Assembly: GCA_045531755.1 (NCBI GenBank)
Contig: JAZSEP010000077.1
Span: forward strand, 1 to 25,131
DNA length: 25,131 nucleotides
DNA from: UBA11540 sp045531755
GTDB taxonomy: Bacteria > Bacillota > Clostridia > Oscillospirales > Ruminococcaceae
Direction of reading: 5' to 3'
Of the stretch, positions 13,236-21,500 are shown piece after piece. The notes beneath the pieces are model-generated. The model did not search any database. It saw only the letters and a program-made list of their open reading frames with translations, and had not been told where the DNA came from. A program made the translations under genes and the position numbers. Within the stretch, counting starts at the first letter, position 1. Each line of letters opens with the position of its first letter.

Positions 13236-15389
13236 ATGGATAACATCATCAAAACTCTCTGCGAAGAGTTCAAGCTTCGTTATGAACAGACAGAAAATAC
13301 GGTAAAGCTGATGGACGAGGGAAACACCATTCCGTTCATCGCAAGATATAGAAAGGAAGTCACGGGAAATCTCGATGACCAGCTTCTCCGCGAGCTTTTT
13401 GAAAGACTTACATACCTCAGAGGGCTTGCAAAGAGAAAGGAAGAGGTTATATCCTCGATGGAAACCCTCGGAGTGTTGACCGACGAGCTTAAAGAGAAGG
13501 TCGAGCTTGCAAAGACGATGACCGAGGTCGAGGACATCTACCGTCCCTACCGCCCCAAGAGAAAGACGAGAGCCTCCGTGGCGAAGGAAAAGGGACTCCA
13601 ACCCCTTGCCGACAGGATTTTTGCACAGGAGAAGGACTGCCCCGCGCCCATCGAGATGGCGGCAGAGTTTGTCGATGAGGAAAAGGGCGTCGCAACCGCC
13701 GAGGATGCGCTTCAGGGCGCGATGGACATCATCGCCGAGACGATATCCGACGATGCCGAGATACGAAAAGAGCTCCGCGAATACCTTGCGCGGTACGCGG
13801 TCATCACCGCAACGGGTCCCAACAAGGAAGACCCCTCGGGCGTCTATTCTATGTACTATGAGTATACCGAAGGCGTTAAAAGTATTGCATCCCACCGTAT
13901 CCTCGCGCTCGACAGAGGCGAAAGCGACGAGGTGCTGAAGGTCAAAATCGAGGCAGACAACGCCACCTGTATGAATATAATCTGCAATGCAGTCGTCGTT
14001 ATGGGCTCCCCCTGCACGAAAACGGTAATCGCGGCGGCACAGGACGGCTTCGACCGTCTTATCTTCCCGTCGCTCGAAAGAGAGCTCAGAAACGACCTCA
14101 CCGAGAAAGCACAGACCTCCGCCATCAAGGTTTTCGGTATAAACCTGAGAAACCTCTTGATGCAGGCACCCGTCAAAAACCGCGTAACGCTGGGACTTGA
14201 CCCTGCATACAGAACGGGCTGTAAGCTTGCGGTAGTCGACGGCACGGGAAAGGTTCTGCACACCTCGGTTATCTACCCCACACCGCCCCAGAACAAAATT
14301 GAGCAGGCAAAGGAAACTGTCAAAAGGCTCATAGATAAATACGGCATAACACTCATCTCTATCGGTAACGGTACCGCTTCAAGAGAATCGGAAAAATTCG
14401 TTGCAGAAACCCTGCACGAAATCGACAAAAAGGTCGAGTATATGGTGGTCAGCGAGGCAGGCGCATCGGTCTACTCCGCATCGAAATTGGCTGCCGAGGA
14501 GTTCCCCGAATTCGACGTTTCGCTCAGAAGCGCCGTTTCCATCGCAAGAAGACTTCAGGACCCCCTTGCCGAGCTCGTTAAAATCGACCCCAAGGCAATC
14601 GGTGTCGGTCAGTATCAGCACGATATGCCCCCGAAACAGCTCGACGAAACACTCGACGGCGTCGTTGAAGACTGCGTAAACTCCGTCGGCGTCGACCTCA
14701 ACACAGCATCGGTGTCCCTCTTGTCAAGGGTTGCAGGAATAAACAACTCCATCGCGAAGAACATCGTCGCATACAGAGAGGAAAACGGAAGCTTCACAAA
14801 CAGAACACAGCTCAAAAAGGTTGCGAAATTAGGTCCCAAGGCGTTTGAACAGTGCGCAGGCTTTTTGAGAATTGCCGAGAGCAAAAACCTTCTCGATAAC
14901 ACCTCCGTTCACCCCGAAAGCTACGACGCGGCAAACAAACTGCTCGAAATCTGCGGCTACACACCTGCACAGGTAAGAGCGGGCGAGATTTCCGCCCTTC
15001 CCACAGCGGTACAGCAGATAGGCAAAGCAAAGCTTGCCGAACAGCTCGGCATCGGCGTGCTGACACTTGACGACATCGTCAGCGAGCTTATGAAGCCCGG
15101 CCGCGACCCCCGTGACGAGCTTGCAAAGCCCCTTCTCAAAACCGACGTTATGGAGCTCAAGGACCTCAAACCCGATATGGTGCTCGACGGCACTGTTAGA
15201 AACGTCATCGACTTCGGTGCGTTTGTCGATATCGGCGTTCACGAGGACGGACTCGTGCACATTTCGAGAATCTGCGATAAATACATCAAGCACCCGAGCG
15301 AAGTCCTGAAGGTCGGAGACATCGTCAAGGTAAAGGTATTAGAGGTTGACCTCAAGAGAAAGAGAATATCCCTCACAATGAGATTTTAG
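13236..15389 (+). CDS. tex: Tex-family RNA-binding transcription accessory protein
   Basis: 717 aa, normal length for Tex (YhgF-like). Domains in order: helical Tex N-terminus (~1-190, with NTIPFIARYRKEVTGNLDD and YRPYRPKRKTRASVAKEKGL), a YqgF/RNase H-like domain (~320-450, starting RVTLGLDPAYRTGCKLAVVD), helix-hairpin-helix repeats (~485-560, LSRVAGINNSIAKNIVAYR and KLGPKAFEQCAGFLRI), and a C-terminal S1 domain (~640-717, GTVRNVIDFGAFVDIGVHEDGLVHIS). Tex is a conserved nucleic-acid-binding cytoplasmic protein linked to transcription and RNA turnover. Its exact function is still debated. The ATG follows an AAAGGGGA site. dusB follows after ten bases in the same operon. Confidence 0.95.
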   Translation: MDNIIKTLCEEFKLRYEQTENTVKLMDEGNTIPFIARYRKEVTGNLDDQLLRELFERLTYLRGLAKRKEEVISSMETLGVLTDELKEKVELAKTMTEVEDIYRPYRPKRKTRASVAKEKGLQPLADRIFAQEKDCPAPIEMAAEFVDEEKGVATAEDALQGAMDIIAETISDDAEIRKELREYLARYAVITATGPNKEDPSGVYSMYYEYTEGVKSIASHRILALDRGESDEVLKVKIEADNATCMNIICNAVVVMGSPCTKTVIAAAQDGFDRLIFPSLERELRNDLTEKAQTSAIKVFGINLRNLLMQAPVKNRVTLGLDPAYRTGCKLAVVDGTGKVLHTSVIYPTPPQNKIEQAKETVKRLIDKYGITLISIGNGTASRESEKFVAETLHEIDKKVEYMVVSEAGASVYSASKLAAEEFPEFDVSLRSAVSIARRLQDPLAELVKIDPKAIGVGQYQHDMPPKQLDETLDGVVEDCVNSVGVDLNTASVSLLSRVAGINNSIAKNIVAYREENGSFTNRTQLKKVAKLGPKAFEQCAGFLRIAESKNLLDNTSVHPESYDAANKLLEICGYTPAQVRAGEISALPTAVQQIGKAKLAEQLGIGVLTLDDIVSELMKPGRDPRDELAKPLLKTDVMELKDLKPDMVLDGTVRNVIDFGAFVDIGVHEDGLVHISRICDKYIKHPSEVLKVGDIVKVKVLEVDLKRKRISLTMRF

Positions 15390-15399
15390 GAGTTTTTAG

Positions 15400-16380
15400 G
15401 TGGACTATTTACAGATAGGAAAGCTTAAAATAGAAAAAACAGTCGCCGCGGCACCCATGGCAGGTGTCGCGGACAAGGCTTTTCGCGAGCTCTGCCGACG
15501 CTATAAGGCGGCATATACGGTCGGCGAGATGGCAAGCGCAAAGGGTCTTTGCTATAACGACAAAAAGACACCCGAGCTTTTAATGGTCACCGAGCCCGAA
15601 AGACCAATGGCGGTACAGCTCTTTGGCGCAGAGCCCGAGTTTATGGCAAAAGCCGCCGTGATGGCGGAAAAATTCTGCCCCGATATGATAGACATCAACG
15701 CAGGCTGTCCTGCCCCAAAGGTAACGGGAACAAACGGCGGAAGCTCACTTCTGAAAGACCCGAAGCTCTGCGGAGAGATAGTCAAAGCGGTGGTAAACGC
15801 CACCGAAATCCCCGTCACGATAAAGATAAGAAAAGGCTGGGACGATAATACCGTCACCGCCGTCGAGGTTGCAAAACGCGCCGAGGATGCAGGCGCAAAG
15901 CTTATTGTCGTCCATGGAAGAACCCGAAAACAGATGTACGCCCCACCCGTCGATTTGGATATTATAAAAAGCGTCAAAGAGGCGGTGAGTATCCCCGTCG
16001 TCGGAAACGGCGATATCGACTCCCCCGAAAAAGCACTCGAGATGATAAAGTATACCGGTTGCGATATGGTTATGGTCGGACGCGCCGCCTTGGGTCACCC
16101 GTGGCTTTTCGAGCAGATTCGCGCCGCTGTTTTGGGCGAGGAAATTCCACAATCCCCAAGCCTCGAACAAACGATGGAGATTATGCGCCAGCACCTCTTA
16201 AAGCTCTGCGAATATAAAGGCGAGTATACAGGTATGCGCGAGGCAAGAAAGCACGCCGCCTGGTATATCAAGGGAAGCCGAAACGCCGCAAAGATACGCG
16301 GAATGTGCGGCGAGCTCACCAAAATCGAAGACATCGACCGCATAATCGAAGCAATTCTAAACAGCCAATACGAAGAATAA
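15400..16380 (+). CDS. dusB: tRNA-dihydrouridine synthase
   Basis: 326 aa. An FMN-dependent enzyme that reduces specific uridines of tRNA to dihydrouridine. Signatures are AAAPMAGVADKAFR (flavin-binding loop, 17-29), DINAGCPAPKVTGTNGGSSLL (98-118, with catalytic Cys103), IKIRKGW, VVHGRTRKQMY, VVGNGDI and MVMVGRAALGHPWLF. All are in the order of the DusB subgroup usual in Firmicutes. It starts at GTG (15400): AGGAG lies seven bases upstream and overlaps the tex stop codon, and the sequence immediately after fits the conserved N-terminus LQIGKLKIEKTVAAAPM. It ends the tex operon at a strong hairpin. Confidence 0.93.
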   Translation: MDYLQIGKLKIEKTVAAAPMAGVADKAFRELCRRYKAAYTVGEMASAKGLCYNDKKTPELLMVTEPERPMAVQLFGAEPEFMAKAAVMAEKFCPDMIDINAGCPAPKVTGTNGGSSLLKDPKLCGEIVKAVVNATEIPVTIKIRKGWDDNTVTAVEVAKRAEDAGAKLIVVHGRTRKQMYAPPVDLDIIKSVKEAVSIPVVGNGDIDSPEKALEMIKYTGCDMVMVGRAALGHPWLFEQIRAAVLGEEIPQSPSLEQTMEIMRQHLLKLCEYKGEYTGMREARKHAAWYIKGSRNAAKIRGMCGELTKIEDIDRIIEAILNSQYEE

Positions 16381-16381
16381 A

Positions 16382-16416
16382 AACCCACCTTGCTTTTGCA
16401 AGGTGGGTTCAATTTT
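16382..16416. terminator. Bidirectional terminator after dusB
   Basis: A 12-bp perfect stem AACCCACCTTGC/GCAAGGTGGGTT (16382-16393 with 16398-16409) with a TTTT loop, then AATTTTT on the plus side and A-rich sequence on the other. It lies between convergent dusB and the cohesin-protein gene. Confidence 0.88.
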
Positions 16417-16428
16417 TGAAAGATAAAT

Positions 16429-18516
16429 TTACTTCAACTCTACGTCCCAATCGTTGAGATAACGTCTCAAAATTCCAAGGTCCTTGTTGTTTATCTCTCC
16501 GTCGCGGTTGACATCGGATGCAAGTTCGTCGAGTTCGACATCCCAATCGTTCAGATATCGGCGAAGGACGCCCAAATCCTTGTTGTTGACCTCGCCGTCG
16601 TCATTGACGTCACCCGAAACGTACTGTTTCTCAAAGAGAGCCACATAGATGGTATCTCCTTCACAAGCGGTGACTTCTTTGTCCCAGCCAATAAAAGCAT
16701 ACCCCTCGGCGGGCGCTTCGACATTTTCAGGAATTACAACTGCATCACCGTAATGATAACCTTGAGCGGAGATTACCCTGCCATCCTCATATTGAAACGT
16801 TACGGTATACTCTATATACTGTGGCTTGTAGGTTGCGGTGTATACGGCATCACCGTCGCAGTTTACAATATCCTTGTCCCAACCCGTAAAGATATAAGAA
16901 TAGGTGTTATCTGATGCTTTTGTTGGATTTTCGGGTGCTGCCACCTCGTCGCCCCAATGATATGCGGTTTTGGAGAGTTCTGTTCCGTTATCGTCCACAA
17001 AGGTGATGATATAGTCTGTATACTCTAATTCATACACAGCAGTATAGATCGTATCCTCTGTGCAAGGAGCAACATCCTTGTCCCAACCTGCAAAGGAGTA
17101 GGTGCCATACACGTCACTTTCTCTTGTCGGTGCCATCGGCTCTTGAACAACGTCGCCATAATGATATAGCGTCGATGCTAAAACCGTTCCGTTCCAATCA
17201 CAGAATTTCACCAGATATTCCAATAAAACCGAATCATCGAGGAAATTGAGCAGAATGCTCTCTGTCAAAGAATCGGTGAGCCCCGTTCCGTCGAGGGTGA
17301 AGTCTGCAGTTTTGCAACCATACGGATGGTTGACGTCGAAGACAATGGTCAAAACCTTTTCTTCTGTGACAATATCAGAAAGTGAAATGATGTGGAATTT
17401 TAGTTCTCCTTCTTCCACATTTTTATCGTTGATATTGAAAAACGACGGAGCAAACTCCTTTGTACAAGAATTGTAGGAAACGAGGTTGGGGTCGAAGGTG
17501 ACCACAAAATCACCCGCACCCAAGTGTGAATCTGCCTCAAGGGAAACCTCTAGAGTAATCTGCATATCATCGTAGGAAAATGTGCCGTTTAGTGCCATTA
17601 TGGGAGCGTCTCCAACGTACTTGTCGTCGAACACGATATCCACGTTGGTTGAACAGCCACTGCAGGAAATCGAATTGAGTTCCTTGTCCAAAAGTTCTGT
17701 TACCTTTAGGGTGATTTTTGCGGTTTCGTTAGTATTCTTTAAGGTTTTAAATTTCACCGATATAAAGCTTGAATTCGAATAATACTCGGTGCCCACAAAG
17801 GAAACGTATACTGCTCCCGCGAGGTCGGTGTTGATATCTACAACCTTATCGGTGAGGAGGTTCCCGTTTGTGACCTCTACAACCTCAAAAAGCTCGGGGT
17901 CATAGTTTATGACTGCCGTGCCTGAGGCAATTTGTGAGGTGCTGAAACGATAATCGAGCGTGAATTCCTGTTCGACTGAGGTTGATACCGACGTACTGCT
18001 GTATGCAGAACAAGTTTTGTTCGTAACCTTTTCTTCGATTTTGAAGCTGCAACGTGAGCCGGAAACAGCAACGTCGTTTATTGCACTGTCATAGGCTTCC
18101 CCGATGGTTACGTCAAAAAACGTGTCGCCAACCTCGGCATTGCTCAGTACTTGATAATAGAAATAGAAAAGTCTTGTTTTTGACGCTGTTCCCTCACCGT
18201 CCAATATGTAGGAAAACTGGAGGTTGTCGGTGTTTGTCACAGTGTCATAAAGAGTACAGCCAACGCTGTTGTATACGCTTGTTATCTTTACTTTATCGGG
18301 GTCAAAGTGTACAGTTACGTCCAGTGCCGCCAAACTTTCGGTGGAATCGATATAGACAGAACAGTTTCCCGTGTTTCCCTGCTTTATTGTAGCGTTAGTG
18401 GTTGCGGTGACGCTGTTTACGTCAGCCGCAACCACGGGAAAACTAATCATAGAAAGAAGCAAGGAAATCACACAAACAAGACTTATAAAAGGCTTTCGCT
18501 TTTTATAGAAGTTCAT
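16429..18516 (-). CDS. Secreted protein with cohesin-like domains, InlB B-repeats and type I dockerin
   Basis: 695 aa with a Sec signal peptide (basic KKRK, hydrophobic 10-26, AxA-type site near 28-31). Three beta-sandwich domains follow (~36-160, 165-298, 305-425). Each carries cohesin-like elements such as an extended first strand, (V/T)xFDPxxVK or NYDPELFEVVEV, and a late strand; the first is the clearest match to cohesins, the others more divergent. Then come three InlB B/Flg_new repeats (434-498, 500-567, 568-633; YHYGD...FxGWDK...ExDTIYxAxxE) and a C-terminal dockerin (634-695) of two nearly identical calcium loops, DVNDDGEVNNKDLG and DVNRDGEINNKDLG. It therefore resembles an adaptor scaffoldin that can both receive and be received. 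GGAGGAG precedes the ATG. The gene follows the dockerin protease by 15 bases. Binding has to be tested; cohesin-like folds also occur in non-cellulosomal adhesins. Confidence 0.85.
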   Translation of the reverse strand: MNFYKKRKPFISLVCVISLLLSMISFPVVAADVNSVTATTNATIKQGNTGNCSVYIDSTESLAALDVTVHFDPDKVKITSVYNSVGCTLYDTVTNTDNLQFSYILDGEGTASKTRLFYFYYQVLSNAEVGDTFFDVTIGEAYDSAINDVAVSGSRCSFKIEEKVTNKTCSAYSSTSVSTSVEQEFTLDYRFSTSQIASGTAVINYDPELFEVVEVTNGNLLTDKVVDINTDLAGAVYVSFVGTEYYSNSSFISVKFKTLKNTNETAKITLKVTELLDKELNSISCSGCSTNVDIVFDDKYVGDAPIMALNGTFSYDDMQITLEVSLEADSHLGAGDFVVTFDPNLVSYNSCTKEFAPSFFNINDKNVEEGELKFHIISLSDIVTEEKVLTIVFDVNHPYGCKTADFTLDGTGLTDSLTESILLNFLDDSVLLEYLVKFCDWNGTVLASTLYHYGDVVQEPMAPTRESDVYGTYSFAGWDKDVAPCTEDTIYTAVYELEYTDYIITFVDDNGTELSKTAYHWGDEVAAPENPTKASDNTYSYIFTGWDKDIVNCDGDAVYTATYKPQYIEYTVTFQYEDGRVISAQGYHYGDAVVIPENVEAPAEGYAFIGWDKEVTACEGDTIYVALFEKQYVSGDVNDDGEVNNKDLGVLRRYLNDWDVELDELASDVNRDGEINNKDLGILRRYLNDWDVELK
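16435..16611 (-). repeat. Near-identical duplicated dockerin segment
   Basis: Codons 636-662 and 668-694 encode two 27-residue units differing at only a few positions. Each contains a DVNxDGExNNKDLGxLRRY calcium-loop/helix unit and ends NDWDVEL. Positions 10-11 of both loops are Asn-Lys, so the dockerin is symmetric. Confidence 0.85.
16618..17217 (-). repeat. Three InlB B-type repeats (~65 residues each)
   Basis: Codons 434-633 encode three successive units sharing VxFxDxxG at the start, YHxGDxVxxPExP in the middle and FxGWDKxxxxCxxDxxYxAxYE at the end. These Listeria-Bacteroides/Flg_new repeats act as stalks in surface proteins. Confidence 0.85.
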
Positions 18517-18531
18517 TTATGCTCTCCTCCG

Positions 18532-21500
18532 TTACATATCAAGGTTTGGCACTTTGCCGTTGACGTATTGGAGGATTCTGAGAGCCTCTGCAGAGGAGAG
18601 AAGCGTATCGCCGTTCAGGTCAGCACGCTTGAAGGCATCGTCTGTGAGAAGCAGATCACCGTTTAAGCACTGCATCAGCATCAAAGCGTCCTTGGTTGTA
18701 ACTGTGCCGTTTCCGTCAACGTCGCCCTTGCCAAGAAGAGAGTCTGCAGACTTGACAACTATTGTATAAGGTGCTTCTGCACTACCTTTTTGTACGGTGC
18801 TGATGCCGTCGGTGGCAACGATATAATACTCTATACCTGCGAGTGTAACGTCGCTTCCAAAGATGGTGGCGTTATACCTGTCGTTCTGCTTACTCATAAC
18901 AAGGCTCTTCCACTCGGTTTCGCCTACCGTGCGGTAGTAGAGGGTTACCTTGTCAATTGACACGTTGTCGCTTGCGGTACAAGAGATTACGAGGTTGTTG
19001 TTCTCATAGCCCTGATTTACAGGTGTGTGATAGAGACTGGGTGCCATGGTGTCGAGGGCAGTTGCCTGCACCTTACCTGCGGGAGCAGATTCGGTGAAGT
19101 CGGAAAGGACAACCGTGTAGGTGTACCAATAGGTCTTGCCGGGCTCTGCGTTGTCGTCGAGGAAGGTGTTCTCCCCGGGGAGAAGAATTGTGGGATTGAG
19201 CTTTACAAAGTTTCCGTCCTTGTCGGTCGAACGGTAGATGTTGTAGCCGAGGAGTGTGTCATAGTCGTCCTGTGCAAAGGTGAGCTCGATTCCCTCGTCG
19301 AGTGCTACCGCCTGAAGATTCATTGCCATAGCGGCGGTGGTGTCGATGGTGAATTCGTGGAGCTGATACTCGCCAAACACAGTCTTTGTCTGGTCCTCAG
19401 CGGCACAAGCATTGTTGACTTTCAGGAAATTCTGTCCGTTTTCTATCTGTGCCTTGAGGGTGTAGGTTCCTTCCCAAACGGTGCTGGAAATCCACTTGCC
19501 ATCAATGCGATAGTCGGCATAAGGCTCAATTGTACCAAAGGTGAGATAGGTGTCTTTGCTAACGTCCATATCTCTGTTGAAGGTCACACGAACCTTGATT
19601 TCTTCCTTGCCTACGGTTGTAATGGGATTGCCATCCTTATCAAACACTTCAACGCTTACAACGTGCGGATAGAGCGAAGAAAGATTGCTACAAGAACTAT
19701 ATATATCTATAGTAGGAATACCATTAGAGTCAAGATAATTAGAGATAATTTGACTCGCATAGGTGTAGAAGTATTCTGCAAACGCATTGTTCTCAAATGC
19801 AGTATATCCAACATCGTGTTCCGAAATTTTCAAGAAAGTTTTAGGATTTGCATTGTCGGAAGATAAGAAAATATTATTGCTTACCTCATTGCAGTATTTG
19901 ATATTTAATTCTCTACTATAGTCGCTAGTGTAGGTGAACTTGTTAAACGAAGTATAAACAATGTTGTTTGTAAATTTACCTTCACCTGCATAATAGCCAG
20001 TATTGTAACGACGATTAGCCTCAGGGTAGAGTTTTACGGAATGGCCTTCCATTACAATATAGTTTGAATCGAACTCACCGGCATAAAGGGATACATAACT
20101 CACATTAATATAGCTGTTTTTTATATAAGCTACATGAATATTATTATATGTTGTAACTGCGGAAGCGTTGCTATACTCAAAAGAATATCCGCGAGAGTCC
20201 GTTTGGGTTTTCATATGCGAGTTTGAAATTCCGGAGTTGGTCAATGCTGATCTATCGCCTGCATAGTAATTTCCATCATACACCCATAAGTTGGTACAAT
20301 CTGCGTAGTCAATGAATGCGGCACCACCCTTTTCAACGTCTATTTTGCATACAAAAGCTGCATTTCGTTCATTGGGAGCGATGGTTACCATATTGTCCTT
20401 TGTTCCGGCAATATTAAGCGTACCATAAACCGTAATCACCGGTGAATTATAATATTCTCTATCGTCATAGAACTGAATTTCACAACCTTCTTCGAAGGTA
20501 ACGTTAACACCTTCGAGGATAATTACGTCTTGACCTACGATGTAGAGTTTATCTGCTTTGTAAACTGTATCCTCGGTAATGGTGGAAGGAAGATGGAAGC
20601 CCCGGCTAACATTGAACTGTGCCTTTTGCCTGCCGTCATCCTCGTAAACGGTATTATCCTTGTCATCCATACCGTTTTTGTAGGTGAAGCGGATGTTAAG
20701 TTCTGCAAGGTAGTCGTTGGGACAAGCGGTATCTACGATAATCTCGAAATACTTGTCGCCCGATTCACGAACAGAGTAGGTACCGATATCGGAGAGCTGC
20801 ATTGTATTGTTGACAAATGTGAAGTAGGGGTCGGTGAGTGTTTCGTCGCCGACTGTGCTACGATATGTGTCGATAGAAACGTTAACGTCGGTTGCAACAC
20901 CGCCGCGGTTGTGGAGTGAGAAGTAGAGGCGGATAGTCTCGCCTGCATCAACAACGCCGTTGCCGTTGTTCTTATTGCTGATAGCAGTGCTGTCGTCGAT
21001 ACGATAGTCATAGAGATTGACCTCGGGCTTGGGAAGCTTGGTCAGTGCTTCAATTACGTCTGCAACAGAGTGTGCAGAATCGGTTTTTTCCAGAATATAG
21101 TTATACGGATTTACAGTACCTGTATTGACGATTTGAGATTGGATAAACTTTGTGGAATACATCTCTCTGTCAGAGTAGTAGGAGCGAAGAAGTGCCGCTA
21201 TACCCGAAACTGTGGGAGCTGCCATAGAGGTACCATTCAGACAAGCGTATTTATTGCTCGGCCAGGTGGAGCCTACACCCTCACCAACTGCATATACCTC
21301 ATATTCGATAGAATCGTAGGGATAGTGGTCGTAGTTAGAGAAAGAAGAAGCGTGTTTTCCGTCCTTGTCGGTACTCATAACGCCGATAACGTAAGGAAGT
21401 GCTGCGGGGTACATAACGGCAACATTTTCACAAACTTTACAAGCCAAGTTGTTACAAGCACCGTTATTACCTGCTGCTGCGACGAGGATACAGGAGTTAT

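Noticed and set aside
13146..14261. 371-codon minus-strand open frame overlapping tex
   Set aside because: Antisense to a confident Tex protein, covers the tex promoter, and shows no family motif.
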